The notes under the pieces: generated by a model | Database searches by the model: none | The model's input: the letters and a program-made list of their open reading frames with translations, nothing else | What the model was told of the DNA's origin: nothing | Assembly (NCBI RefSeq): GCF_949987535.1 | Contig: NC_080081.1 | Location: 70,329,603-70,393,602, forward strand | Length of the DNA stretch: 64,000 bases | DNA from: Balaenoptera acutorostrata | Lineage: Eukaryota; Chordata; Mammalia; Artiodactyla; Balaenopteridae | Direction: 5' to 3' | Shown: piece by piece, positions 33,777 to 44,410 of the stretch | Layout of the letters: every line of letters begins with the position of its first letter | Position numbering within the stretch: the first letter of the stretch is position 1 | Made by a program: the position numbers and the translations under genes

Positions 33777-36314
33777 AGGCGCCTGCACATAAATAATGAC
33801 TGAGAAGCACTGTGAAATGTCACTGCCTGAATTCAGGCAGTAGATGTATTTGCTTAGTTGCTGACCATGACTTGAACACAAGCATTATTTTTTAAATGAT
33901 ATCAGCCTCGCCTCTTAGGGTGAGCTCATTAATCACATTCATTCCATGTTCACATATTCTTTCAAAAAATGCACGTAAGAACATTGTCAACATCTAGCAC
34001 TGTCACTCCTCATTATTGCCATGGATCACCCCATTCACGGGTTCACCTTGATGAGGTACAAATTCCTGGTACATCTACTGGTTCGTCTATCCTTTCCCAC
34101 TTCTCATTTGATTCAGCTATGGAGTAGGACTGCAAATTTCACTCACGCTTTGGCTAGGATATGCAGAGAATATGTAGCTCTTTTTTTTTTTTCCTGTAAC
34201 TAATCTGGTTTTCTTGCCACTAGTTACCTGGGGACAAACAAACCAAAACAATTGACAACTATAATATCTTGGATTCTGATTTGCAACCTTAAAGCACTTT
34301 CAACTCAGTCTTTTAGGAAGAGAACCCCAACACTATTTATCTCTTAGATTTGTGTCATCTGCTTAGCACCCAGTTTCATTTCAAGAAGTCGTCTGGATAC
34401 GTGGTAGGAATGGTGAGATTTACAAGATCTCATGGTGGAAGCAAAATCAGGGTCTTTAGACACGGTGTCCTTTGGCTCCCTGGTTTCTGGAATGAGTTCT
34501 CACATCCTGTGAACCTCTGTGGCTGCATTCTGGCTGTTGTTTCTTCCTCTTTGTCTTGGTCAATGTCTGTCACACTCTGCAGGACACTTAGCCTCCAGCT
34601 CCTCTCCCAGGGGTGCTAGGAAGCCTTCTGAGTTCTGAGGGTGACTCTAATTTGGCTCCCGTCTAGGCCGCATCCTCCAAAGCCCTCAATGCAGGGCCAC
34701 CTGGTCCCAGGGAAGGTGCTGCTCTTTGCCAGGGCCCCCAGCCAGACTCTCTGGTATCCCTGGGTCCTGTCTATGTTGTTTGGAACCAAGAGTGGTCCAG
34801 GGAAGCTAATCTTAGGCCTGTCTCTGCCTAACTTTGCCGAACAACCAAGTTGATTTTGGTGTGGTTGTGTACAGGCTGGTATAGGACCCTTCTGCAGTCC
34901 CAGGAGCTCCCAGCTGCCCTGGGCCTGAACGTCCATGGTCTGGTATCTGATATCCACACCCAGGCGAGGCTGAAGCTCAGAGAAGACAGACAGTGTCTGT
35001 TGTACAATGTACTGGTCACACAATTCAGTGGCCTTCCCCTCCTCCCTTTCTTTTTCTCTAGTCTCTCACCCCGTCTCCTGTGTAAGGTCTACGTAGAACC
35101 ATAGGCCTTATTGCCTTGCTCCCCTTGTCACAGCATAGCCAGCAGGGTTATTTTCTTTATACTGTGGAAGAAGAAATGTAAGAATACAGGGATTTAGAGC
35201 GTTAGTAAAGTTCTACACTGCTGAACGTTCCTGTGGTGAGTGTCAGAAGCCAAGTGTAACCTCAATCTTTCCCTGGTCATTCTGGAACAAATCTCAATTT
35301 CCCTTGCAGGTGGTTGTCTTGGGCCAAGTTGGGTAAAGACCATGAACTCAGAGAGGCAAAGAAAAATTCACACTCATGAGTTTCAAAATCTCACCCCATT
35401 ATGTCTGTCTCTATTATTATTTTTTGTTACTGGTTACCCTTCATGGATTGCAATCTGAAAAATGGAGAGAGTGACACTTGCTTTTCATTCGACACTATTC
35501 CATTTGCCTTCTAAGTGCCTTGGAAAAGGCCTTGTGAGTCTCCTCCTTGTGTCCCCCTCCAGACACACAGGCCATCCCGTTTTCCATAGGTTCTAGGGTG
35601 TCAGTCTCTTACGTCAGTTGAGCTGATGAGCAGTGAGGCTGGCTTTGTGTTCTTGGGCAGCTGCACAATGCATGCAGTGCCCTCAGGAGAACAGGATGGT
35701 GGATCCTCCCTCGGGACACTCAGCAAGTCTGTGAGGCCTGCTCTGGGTCTCTTCCACATTCCTGCTCACACCTCCCTATTCAACGGCAGGAGGTGAAGTG
35801 GGTCCAGCCAAGGCAGTCAGTTCCACCTCCGAGGGTCCTTGTAGTGTCAGTAAATCGCTTTCCCTTCAGCCCCCCAGCAGCACAGAGCCACCCACCACTC
35901 AGGAGTTCCTCTTGTGTTTAACATGACTTTCGTATGCTTCTTAACTTAAACTCAGACCTGCTTATACCTTCCAGATTTAACCGGACCTCTTCCTATTGCT
36001 CTCACATTAAGTCAACTACATAAGACGGCATGGAACCAAGCCTTTATCACATTCTTTAATGCCTTCCATATCAGCGACTCTAGCTGCAGTCCTGGCCCGG
36101 CTCCTACAGGCTTCTATCAGAACCCGCAGCCCTCGGGAGACTCGCTGCCACGCCTGCAGCATCTATCTTTCCTCTTTGTAGGTGACAGTGCTTAGTGTCT
36201 GCTCCTACTTTCATTTAAAGATGACTTTTAGAGAACATGTTGTCAGAAGGAGACATTAACATTTGCATTAGTCAGTTCCAGGCTTGTCTGTGTTTAAGTC
36301 TATGGTACTAGTAA
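33777..36314. other. Unassigned non-coding sequence
   Basis: No gene or family is recognised. A GC-richer part at about 34440-35100 is crossed by frames on both strands (135 codons, minus, 34616-35023; 89 codons, plus, 34350-34619) with no domain and no codon pattern favouring one strand. Confidence 0.4.
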
Positions 36315-36545
36315 ATGGTCACCAACACTTATTGACTGCCTACTGTACCGGAGGCCAACCCTTTATAAGCATTATTTCATTTAGTCTTCACAGACAACTC
36401 TAGTTATTATTTTCTCTCCATTTTATAGATGAGAAAACTGAGGCTTGGATAGGATAGTTAAGCAAATTGCCCAAGCTCACAGTTACTAAATGGCAGTGCC
36501 AGGGTTCACACGCAAGACTGTCTGTCTCCAGAGCTTCTGCCCCTC
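36315..36545 (-). repeat. MIR SINE
   Basis: The plus strand reads 'acttattgactgcctactgt', 'cattttatagatgagaaaac', 'tgaggcttggataggatagt', 'agcaaattgcccaagctcac', 'agtgccagggttcacacg' and 'ctccagagcttctgcccc': a reversed MIR with most of its length. Confidence 0.75.
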
Positions 36546-39500
36546 CCTGGTCTGCTTAGTTCACATCAAGATCTCAAGGTTTCGTCAGATACATGTCTTA
36601 CAAAAATGACAAATGAAAAGGAGCAAGCTTCCCGGAGACCTCCAGTTGGATGTCTTCCAGGCACCATGGAATCAGGTGATTGCAGGTGAACCCACCCAGG
36701 TCTACCCTAAGCCTACTCAGATCCTTGAAAATGAGCAGCAGCGCTGGCCTCTGGCTCTTTGAAAGCCGTTATCCCTGGGGCAAGAGCCATAGAAGCATCT
36801 ACCAGCAAGTAACTGGTGCATGCCTTGTCACAGTGGGTGCCTTGCCTTTCTGAGACTCACCCGCAACAGGAATCAACTTTTGGAGGGCACTTTCTTCATA
36901 TGACATCACAGCATAAACAGCAATGTAGAGACTGGGTGTGGCAGGCTGGTGGCCCTTCACCCCTTCTCCTGGATTGCCATTCCCGTGCATGGCAACTTTG
37001 CCGGTTTGCTCATTTTGGCTGAAAGAGGTATTTGGGGGTGGCAGTGAGGAGCGAGGGAGAGCTGGGTGTTGAACAGAGAGAGATGATGAGTGAGGAGATG
37101 AGGGCCGAGTGTTTCCATTCCTCAGCTGGCCCAAGAGATGCGCTCTGACGCCTGAGAAGCTACAGGGACCATTTGACGAGAGGCATGCGATTGCTCGTGG
37201 CATCTGCAGTGCTGCATGAAGGCCCAGGTGACACGATATTGCACAGAATTCAGGAGAAGAACATTCTCTGTTTCTGTGCAGAACACAGTGACTGCAATCA
37301 CAGGGCTCTGGAAGGTTTTCAGAGGGAGAGGTGCTGGTATGCCCTCTGGAATTCACTTCTATAGGACAGAGCAGCAGTGGTGGAGGGGAGGTGGCTACCT
37401 CACTACACCTGTGGGCAGCAACTTAAATGATGAGGCCAGGAAGTAAGAGAGTGGGTGTCCTGGGCAAGTCCTGAAAACAGCTGAGGACATCATGCGGGGC
37501 TGGGATGATATCACATTATGCTGATGGGGAATCTGAACTGGCTACATTGTAGTACAGTTGCTGCTGAGGCTGTAATCTGACCAGCAAACCAGAGTGGCAG
37601 GTGGGCGTTCAAGTTTATACATCTTCACAACAATTACAAATGCCGCATGTATATGACAGATGTGCTAGCAGCCTCTTCTCAATTGGATATTGATAGAACC
37701 CTGTGCTCCCAACAGCTTGACCAGCATTTCCTGCCGGACCCCTTTGTCCTTTTGTAGCCCCAGGTTCTGCTGGATCATTTTTGCTTGCATGTTAATCCAC
37801 ATACCATGATGATCCATTCCATGTTGACTAATGTCAAAGCTTAGAGCTCATATACTCATGCAAAGAATTTTTTTCTGTGATGGCTTAGACGTATTTCTTC
37901 CATATAAGAACTTTTTGTCTTGCAGTAGACCATGCGCATCTCATCAACTACATTTTGTTTGCACTGCTCCTGTTTCTAATGGCTAATCTCCAAGATTGAA
38001 TACATGGTGGACAAACTGGGGAGTGGCTCCCCTTCAACAGCTGGGCTGGTGCTTTCGGCTCAGAGACCTGAATAGTTTTTACGGATGTTGGGGAAAGATG
38101 GTCTTGCCTTCCCTACCTTTGACTGGGAAAAGATGAGCAGCCTGGTTATGAGTTAGCTGGAAATATCTATTCTGTTTTTCAGAAGCTCTATCATATATGG
38201 TTGGTTCTGTATCTCACAAACACCCTTTCCCCTCCTCCACACTCCCAGGTTATATGAAATGTATATATTCCATTGAAAGGAAGAAGTACAACTTTATTTC
38301 ATCCTACTTATATATAGTTTATGTTACAAGTGTTCATGGAAAACAAAGTACCAATTCCAGGTAGTAGTCAGTTTTACAACTGCCATCTAAGGTGACAGTT
38401 TCTCTAGCACAGTGCCTTAAAACAGAAATGGGCATCATTTATTTAACTTGGTTTGCATGCACTCTAGGTAAATTTGATAGAAAAGGAGTTTGGATTAAAC
38501 AAGAACAGTAACAAATATTTCCCTACTTACCTTAATAATAGACATTTTGATTCTAGAAATGGTTTATCAGCAAATGCAATTTGGTTGTCATTTATTTTCC
38601 TGTCTTCAAAACTGGATCCCGTGAACCGTGAAGGTCTCAGATTGCTTTTGCAGCTATTGGATTATTTTAAACAAAAAGGGAAACAGCCACCAAATAATTG
38701 AATCAGTCTTGTTATATAGACATAGCTCCAAGCCAAAACCCTAGGCATTTATTTTATTCTACTTTCTTGTTCTAGAATGACTCCATGCCTTTTCCGGGCA
38801 CTATTTCAGTTTTTTTCCCCTGTTTCCAAATTCGTTGTATATTCAAGATAGTCTACTTTATCTTTACATTTTACATTCTGAGAATTCATGTTTAAGCAAC
38901 ATGCTGCCTTTAGAAAAAATCAGAATGCATTAAGCTTCACTATTTCCCTTTTACACAGATTCCTTTAAGCTTTGAGATTGTTAGTGAAGTCAAGTGGTAA
39001 ATATGTCCTCATCTGTGGTGTGTTCAGACTACTGGCAGGAACGCTTTAGGCTGACATGATTAAAAAAGGAGCTCCAATCCCAATCTATTTAGCTTTACTT
39101 TCCTTTGTTTTTAGTGATGCATAAAATTTCTTTTAGGATATTACAAATTTCCTTCCAAATTTTTCTTCCCTTTTCAACTGAAGAAAGCTCCCTTACGTCA
39201 CACTCTTGCTGCTGGGGCCAGATCATGACGTGAATCTTTATTTAACAAATACCCAAAAACATGGGTCTGACATCTGCCCTGGAAACCTGATGCAGCCAGC
39301 TTGAAAATTTCTCTCTGACAGAAGCAGGGCAGAAATAGAGCACGTTTTCTGTCACATTAATCTTAAATAATGTGGCTTTGTTAGAAAGAAAAAAAATCCT
39401 TCTAAAAATCTTCTGTTGAATTTATGTCACAACGATGAAGTTATCTATAACTTTGTAATTGCATTTTGAAAAGTAGTTCCATCAAAACACACTTTAGAAG

Positions 39501-40559
39501 GGCAATTCTTTACTTATAACTTCATTTTATGGGATTTGGGAGTCATTTTTCAAGATAGACAGAACGAATTTAATTCTTTTTTTACTTTTGACATTTTATT
39601 AATGAAATACTCATTAATTAAGAGGCATTTGTGTAATTTGAAAAAGAGACTGATAAGATGTCCAAGAGTACTAAAAAGGACAATTATTCTGTTTCCACCA
39701 GGTTTTCTACATTTTATTTTTCTAAATCATTCACGTAGAGTTTCACAGTTGGAAAATTCTGAAAGTACTTCTTGCTTCTTTTTTGAAAAGGGAAAATGTT
39801 CTCACTTTTGTGAGAATGTCTTGATCTTGCTTTTGGAGAGAGGGCCATGACCAGAATAACAGAGTGTCTTTTAAGACCTAAAGCAGAGATCCTAATTCCA
39901 AATTGTCAAAACTAAAGCAGCCTACTTCCACATTTAGTAACTGCTTTCTGGCTGGTACTGAATTCACATTATGCTATTTATGTTTCCATTTATTACTGTG
40001 ACTTTTTTTGAGATAAAGACTCTGAGTCGTGGCTGTCAGAGAAAGCAGTCAATGGACTACAACAGCAGGCCTGGGGGTGCACCTTGGCCCTTATTCCAGG
40101 CTCCTGATCCAAATTCTGTCTGAGGCACTTGAACAGCTACAGATTTTGTGCAAGAGAACTTGAAATCTCAGCTACTCACTTTCCATCCCAGCAACAATCA
40201 GACCACAGGCCTGGGCAGAAACTCTGGAAGAATGCATTAAATGTGGGACTTCAATATAGACTAAAATTATGCAGGAAGAAAATTGTATTTAAGAAGTGTA
40301 GAAGTTCTAAGAATATTGTGGTTCAAAAAGAAAAGAGCCTGTGTCTTCAGTTACTGTATAGCATGCAGAGATAACTCATATTGAGATTGTAGAAAGTATG
40401 GTGGGAGAAATGAGGCAATTCTCTGAATAATACACATAAAAACAAAACTACTTATAATTCACTGTGTGGTTGTTTCTAGGGGTAAGTTTTTCTAGAATAT
40501 CTAGGTAGAATTATTCAGAATGGTGGCTTCAATTCTTTACTTGACACCTTTAAAGTAAG
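36546..40559. other. Long unassigned stretch
   Basis: No gene or named repeat is recognised in 4 kb. A minus-strand frame at 36799-37356 (185 codons, Ser/Pro-rich) lacks any domain I know. A 41-codon minus-strand frame at 37665-37790 has a protein-like composition and is treated in the findings. CRE-like sites occur at 39193-39200 and 39226-39233. Much of the rest is AT-rich. Parts may be very old retroviral or LINE sequence. Confidence 0.4.
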
Positions 40560-40725
40560 TTTATTTACATTACAAATGTACTTGCATAAAATGCATGTAA
40601 AAAAGAACTCACATTCTGTGTCCACAACTAGATTAATTATCATAAAGTGCACACACTTATGTGACCACCCCCTAGGTCAGAATATAGAACATTCTAAGCA
40701 CTCAAATGCCCTATTCATTCAGATC
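40560..40725. repeat. Possible ancient L1M-type fragment
   Basis: The phrases 'tgcatgtaaaaaagaactca', 'cataaagtgcacacacttat' and 'gtgaccaccccctaggtcag' recall a common old mammalian repeat pattern ('..aagtgaacacacccgtgtaa..'). I cannot place it in a family with certainty. Confidence 0.35.
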
Positions 40726-41155
40726 CCCTCCAAGAGCACCTGTATAAGCCGTGGAGTTATTAGAGAGCCTCCAGCTGCTGCATTTTCCGGATCCACCATA
40801 GGGTTGATGCCAAGGCAACTGTCTCCCTGGGCTGCTCTCAGCCAAGGACCACACATGGCCAAAGCCTTGAACCAGACCATTCCTGCCCAATGCAGGACTC
40901 CTCTAACGGCCTGTCTCTGCTCTCGGGCCCCTACAGGTTTGGCCATGATCTTTTCAGAGCTACACTGCAGTCGACCAAATTCTCATTCTGTGTCGCTCTT
41001 TCTTGGTGGAAGCCAGACTGGTATTGTGGTTTGAGGCTTACGCACCTACGCCCACTCCCTCTCCCCTTCACCCTCCACAGGCATTTCCCTAACACACTTC
41101 TCACACTTCTAATTCTGTCATGGTGTCTTCTTCCCAGAGGACCCTAACTGACACA
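40726..41155 (+). repeat. Candidate LTR of an ancient ERV
   Basis: The right end reads 'cttcccagaggaccctaact' then 'gacaca', as LTR 3' ends of this broad group do. Two bases later TGG occurs (41158-41160), where a primer-binding site should begin. The left boundary is uncertain. Decayed; no family name is given. Confidence 0.45.
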
Positions 41156-42330
41156 GTTGGTACTAGGAAAGCAGAAGGTAAGAAGGATTTGGAGGACCAG
41201 ACCACTCCCCATTTGGCTTGTTAGAAAGAAGTTCAGTGGAAGTCCCACTGTAAGTTACATGTGGATCACAGATAGCTCCTGGCACAGGGTGGTGGCCTAA
41301 CTGCTAAACCTTTTACTAAATCTGGGGAGACATCCTGGTGGAAGGGAACACCCTTACTCCTTCAGTGATTCCCACATTTGAAAGACACTGGGGGGACAGT
41401 GCAGAATGACAGTGGAGTTGGCTGGCTATGACTAAGTTGTATTGATGGCCTGCAGAGGGATAATGAGGAGCTGAAGGTGGTTTATGAAAAGTTACAGGAT
41501 ATGTAAGAACCTGAAGGACTCTTGCACAGCTTACAAAGAGGCCTTCATGTCCTGCAGTAGAGAGCAGACGCAGCTGAGCCGCAAGCATAGCACTGAATTA
41601 GTTTGTGACATGAACGCCAGGTTACTGGTTGAAAAAACTTGAGACCCTGAAGTATGGTTGGGGACATCTGGATGGATGTTCCTGAAGACTGTGTCTCTGT
41701 AGACTCCTCTGGACCTGCCACAGTTATAGAGATGGCCCTCATCCCTTCTAGAAGCTGGCACTTTCCCAGTGTGGGAAGACACTGTGGAGGCTTCTCAACA
41801 AGGCAACAGATGCCCCCCACCCCGCCTCAAGAATTGTACCACCACCTTTCTTGGATGCCAAGCCAATGAAGTAGGGCTAAATCCCAGTGTAACCTGCTGG
41901 ACATGGGAGGGGCAGAAGGATATTACACCCTGAAAGAGTTGCAGGGATCAGCATGTACCCTTGGGCCTGGATTTTAAGGATCTTGATCAAGAGGACTGGA
42001 GAGTAAAACTGTAAAAGCCAGAATTCATTGACCTGAAGGCATTCTTTAGAGATACAGGATTTAACACTCAGGCAGGGAGCCCAAAGGCTAGGAAAGACTC
42101 AATGCTAGGGTAGGTCTAGGAAGCCTGGAGAGACTGGTGACCTTTGCTGATAAAGATGAAATGCCTGAGTGCCATGGCAGATGACAGATAAGGGGATAAA
42201 AAGCTCAGGGATCTTGGCACACTAGAATTTATATACATTCAGGGGATGTGTGAGGCTGAAAGATTTACCAGAGGATTGTTTCTGTGAAAAGACTCAGAGG
42301 AGATAGCATTCACCAAGGTCACGAGGAATG
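41156..42330 (+). mobile_element. Candidate ERVL/MaLR internal remnant
   Basis: The stretch follows the candidate LTR directly. Short coding-like pieces are visible, such as NEELKVVYEKLQD near 41465-41505 and SREQTQLSRKHSTELV near 41560-41610. They suggest a worn coiled-coil gag-like region and are separated by stops and frame changes. No protease, polymerase or envelope segment was recognised and no 3' LTR was found. It is an inactive relic. Overlapping frames on both strands (41316-41869) are shadows. Confidence 0.4.
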
Positions 42331-42344
42331 TATGGATGAGAGGA

Positions 42345-42460
42345 TTACTATGGGTCAGGTAGTGGCCAGGACCTGTACGTGCATTATCTCATTCTGACCA
42401 CTCAACTGTGTGAATTAGGTACTAGTTTATCCCCATTTGGCAGAGTCTTTAGAAGCTAAA
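42345..42460 (-). repeat. MIR-like fragment
   Basis: The plus strand has 'cattatctcattctgaccac', 'gtgaattaggtactagttta' and 'tccccatttggcagagtct', matching the reversed MIR core in order but with many changes. Confidence 0.5.
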
Positions 42461-43264
42461 TAGCAACCACTCAGTCAATAGTAACTGAAATTGTAGTCGA
42501 TCTCATTTTTTACTGTTGTTATTATTTTAGATTTAACTATATGCCTCTCACTTATGTATCTAATATTACTCAAGCTAAAAAAGACACAGAACTATTTCTA
42601 TCTAAAATTGTGTTGCTTGCTGTTTCTTTCAAGCTTCCATCCCAAACACTAAATCAATTTAAGATATATTTTGAGACTATCTAATACTGCAACAAATCGG
42701 TTTATGTTAAATAGCTCCTTCAAAAATAATTCTAGCAGAGATAGATACTTGGAAGAATCAAATGCTTAAGCTGAAACCTGGGAGATCCTTTGCATGGTCA
42801 ACAAGATGGTTTCCAATTTGTTGTAAAATATTCAAACTGTGTGGTCTATCATTTCACATACCAAAAGCAAGACAATATTATATAACATATATAACAAATG
42901 AATCGAAAGTGGAGAAAACACATTCTGATAGTTCGGGTCACTTGTAGCAGTTTGGGTTATTGGGTAGTTGATTTGAAAATGTGATTATCATTTAAGATGT
43001 CAAAACACCTGTTAATTTGATGTCAAATATGGATGTAATAATAATAATTATTATTATTTGAAATCTAAAGTACAACACTTAGTTATTCCAGTTTAATTCA
43101 ATTAACCTTTGAAGAGCTAAGTGCTGTGTGAGGACCAATTATCATTTTGTTTTAGCAGTTTGAATTTGGCTACATGTCTGGATACCAAAGCAAAGTAATT
43201 GTTTGTATTGGGTTTATAAATTAATATCCTGAAATACATATTTTCAAAAAATATAGTAGTTATA
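42461..43264. other. Unassigned AT-rich sequence
   Basis: No gene or family. It includes a 22-base AT palindrome of AAT/ATT units at 43037-43058. Confidence 0.5.
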
Positions 43265-43385
43265 CATTCAATATGTGCCAGATACTCAACCAAATTCTGG
43301 AGATAGAAGAATAAAAGATATATCCCTTGCTCTCAAAGATCTCACAGTCTAGTGAGATTTAATTTCAGACATGTAAGCGTAGATC
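43265..43385 (-). repeat. L2-like 3' fragment
   Basis: The plus strand has 'aatatgtgccagatactcaa', 'tctggagatagaagaataaa' and 'tctcacagtctagtgagatt', the layout of a reversed L2 3' end. Confidence 0.5.
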
Positions 43386-43456
43386 TTAGTGATTAGTTAC
43401 ATTCCTTCTTAAAAAGTATTGACATCCTAACTTATACAAATAATGCTTGGTTCTCG

Positions 43457-43918
43457 TGGTAGTTAATTTTATGTGCCAACTTGACTGGATTTCGGGTCTG
43501 TCTGTGAGGGAGTTTCTGGAGGAGATTAGTATTTGAATGGGTAGACTAAGTAAAGTGGATTGCCCTCCCCAATGTGGACAGTCATCATGTGATTCCTTGT
43601 GGGCATGAATAGAACCAAAGGGTGGTGGAAGGGAGAATTTGCTCTTTCTGCCTGACTACTGGAGATGCATCTCAATCTTCTGCCCTCAGTGCCCTTGTTT
43701 AAGGCCTTCAATCTTTGACTGGAAATTACACCCTTTACTCTCTGGTTCTCGGGCCTTTGAACTTACACCACTGGCTTTCTTGGGTCTTCAGCTTATAGAG
43801 GGCAAATCATGGGACTTCTCAGCCTCCATAACCATGCGAGTCAAGACCTTACAATCAATCTCTCTCAACCAATATATCATATTGTTTCTGTTTCTCTGGC
43901 AAACCCTGACTAATACAA
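43457..43918 (+). repeat. Ancient LTR-like repeat, second copy
   Basis: It begins 'tggtagttaattttatgtgc', continues 'caacttgactggattt', 'gtaaagtggattgccctccc' and 'cagcctccataaccatgcga', and ends 'aaccctgactaataca'. It is better preserved than its relative at 23319-23780 and shows an LTR-like terminus. The predicted 117-codon frame across it is not a gene. Confidence 0.7.
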
Positions 43919-44011
43919 TTCTTAAGCCCAATCTGAGACAATCAAGATTTCAATTGAAGATGAGCCTGATACTGGTTAGCATAGGACTTTAACTCATAAG
44001 AACTTAAAACC

Positions 44012-44034
44012 AAAAAAAAAAAAAAAAAAAAAAA
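44012..44034 (+). repeat. Poly-A tract
   Basis: An uninterrupted A-run of more than 20 bases follows unassigned sequence. It could be the tail of a retrocopy whose body begins at or after the LTR-like repeat, but no body was recognised. Confidence 0.9.
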
Positions 44035-44222
44035 TGCATTAAACTACAAATTTTTTCTTTTGAGTATTTATGGTTCTGGTATGGAAATGAGATGAGCAGG
44101 ATTTGTCTACATATAGTGGACAAAAAAGTCAAAGAGGATATAGACACATTGATATTTTTAATGTTTTCATACTTAAAGTACATTAGGAAAAACATATATT
44201 ACCACACTGTAGCATCACAATA

Positions 44223-44331
44223 AAATATATATATGTAATATATATTTACATAACATAGAAAATATACAAATACTATATATATGTGTGTGTACATATGTAT
44301 GCATATTTGTGTATATATATGTGTGTGTGTA

Positions 44332-44393
<62 letters not shown>

Positions 44394-44410
44394 TAAAAAA
44401 TATATATATT
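44223..44410. repeat. TA/TG compound microsatellite
   Basis: TA- and TG-rich units build up from 44223, with (TG)n segments at about 44281-44340 and a pure (TA)n run from about 44339 to 44386. Frames on both strands across it encode only I/Y and C/V/Y runs and are artefacts. Confidence 0.95.

Noticed and set aside
34616..35023. 135-codon minus-strand open frame
   Set aside because: No family resemblance, and frames of similar length occur on the other strand.
36799..37356. 185-codon minus-strand open frame, Ser/Pro-rich
   Set aside because: No recognisable domain, no supporting context, and smaller frames on the opposite strand overlap it. GC-richer sequence gives such frames by chance.
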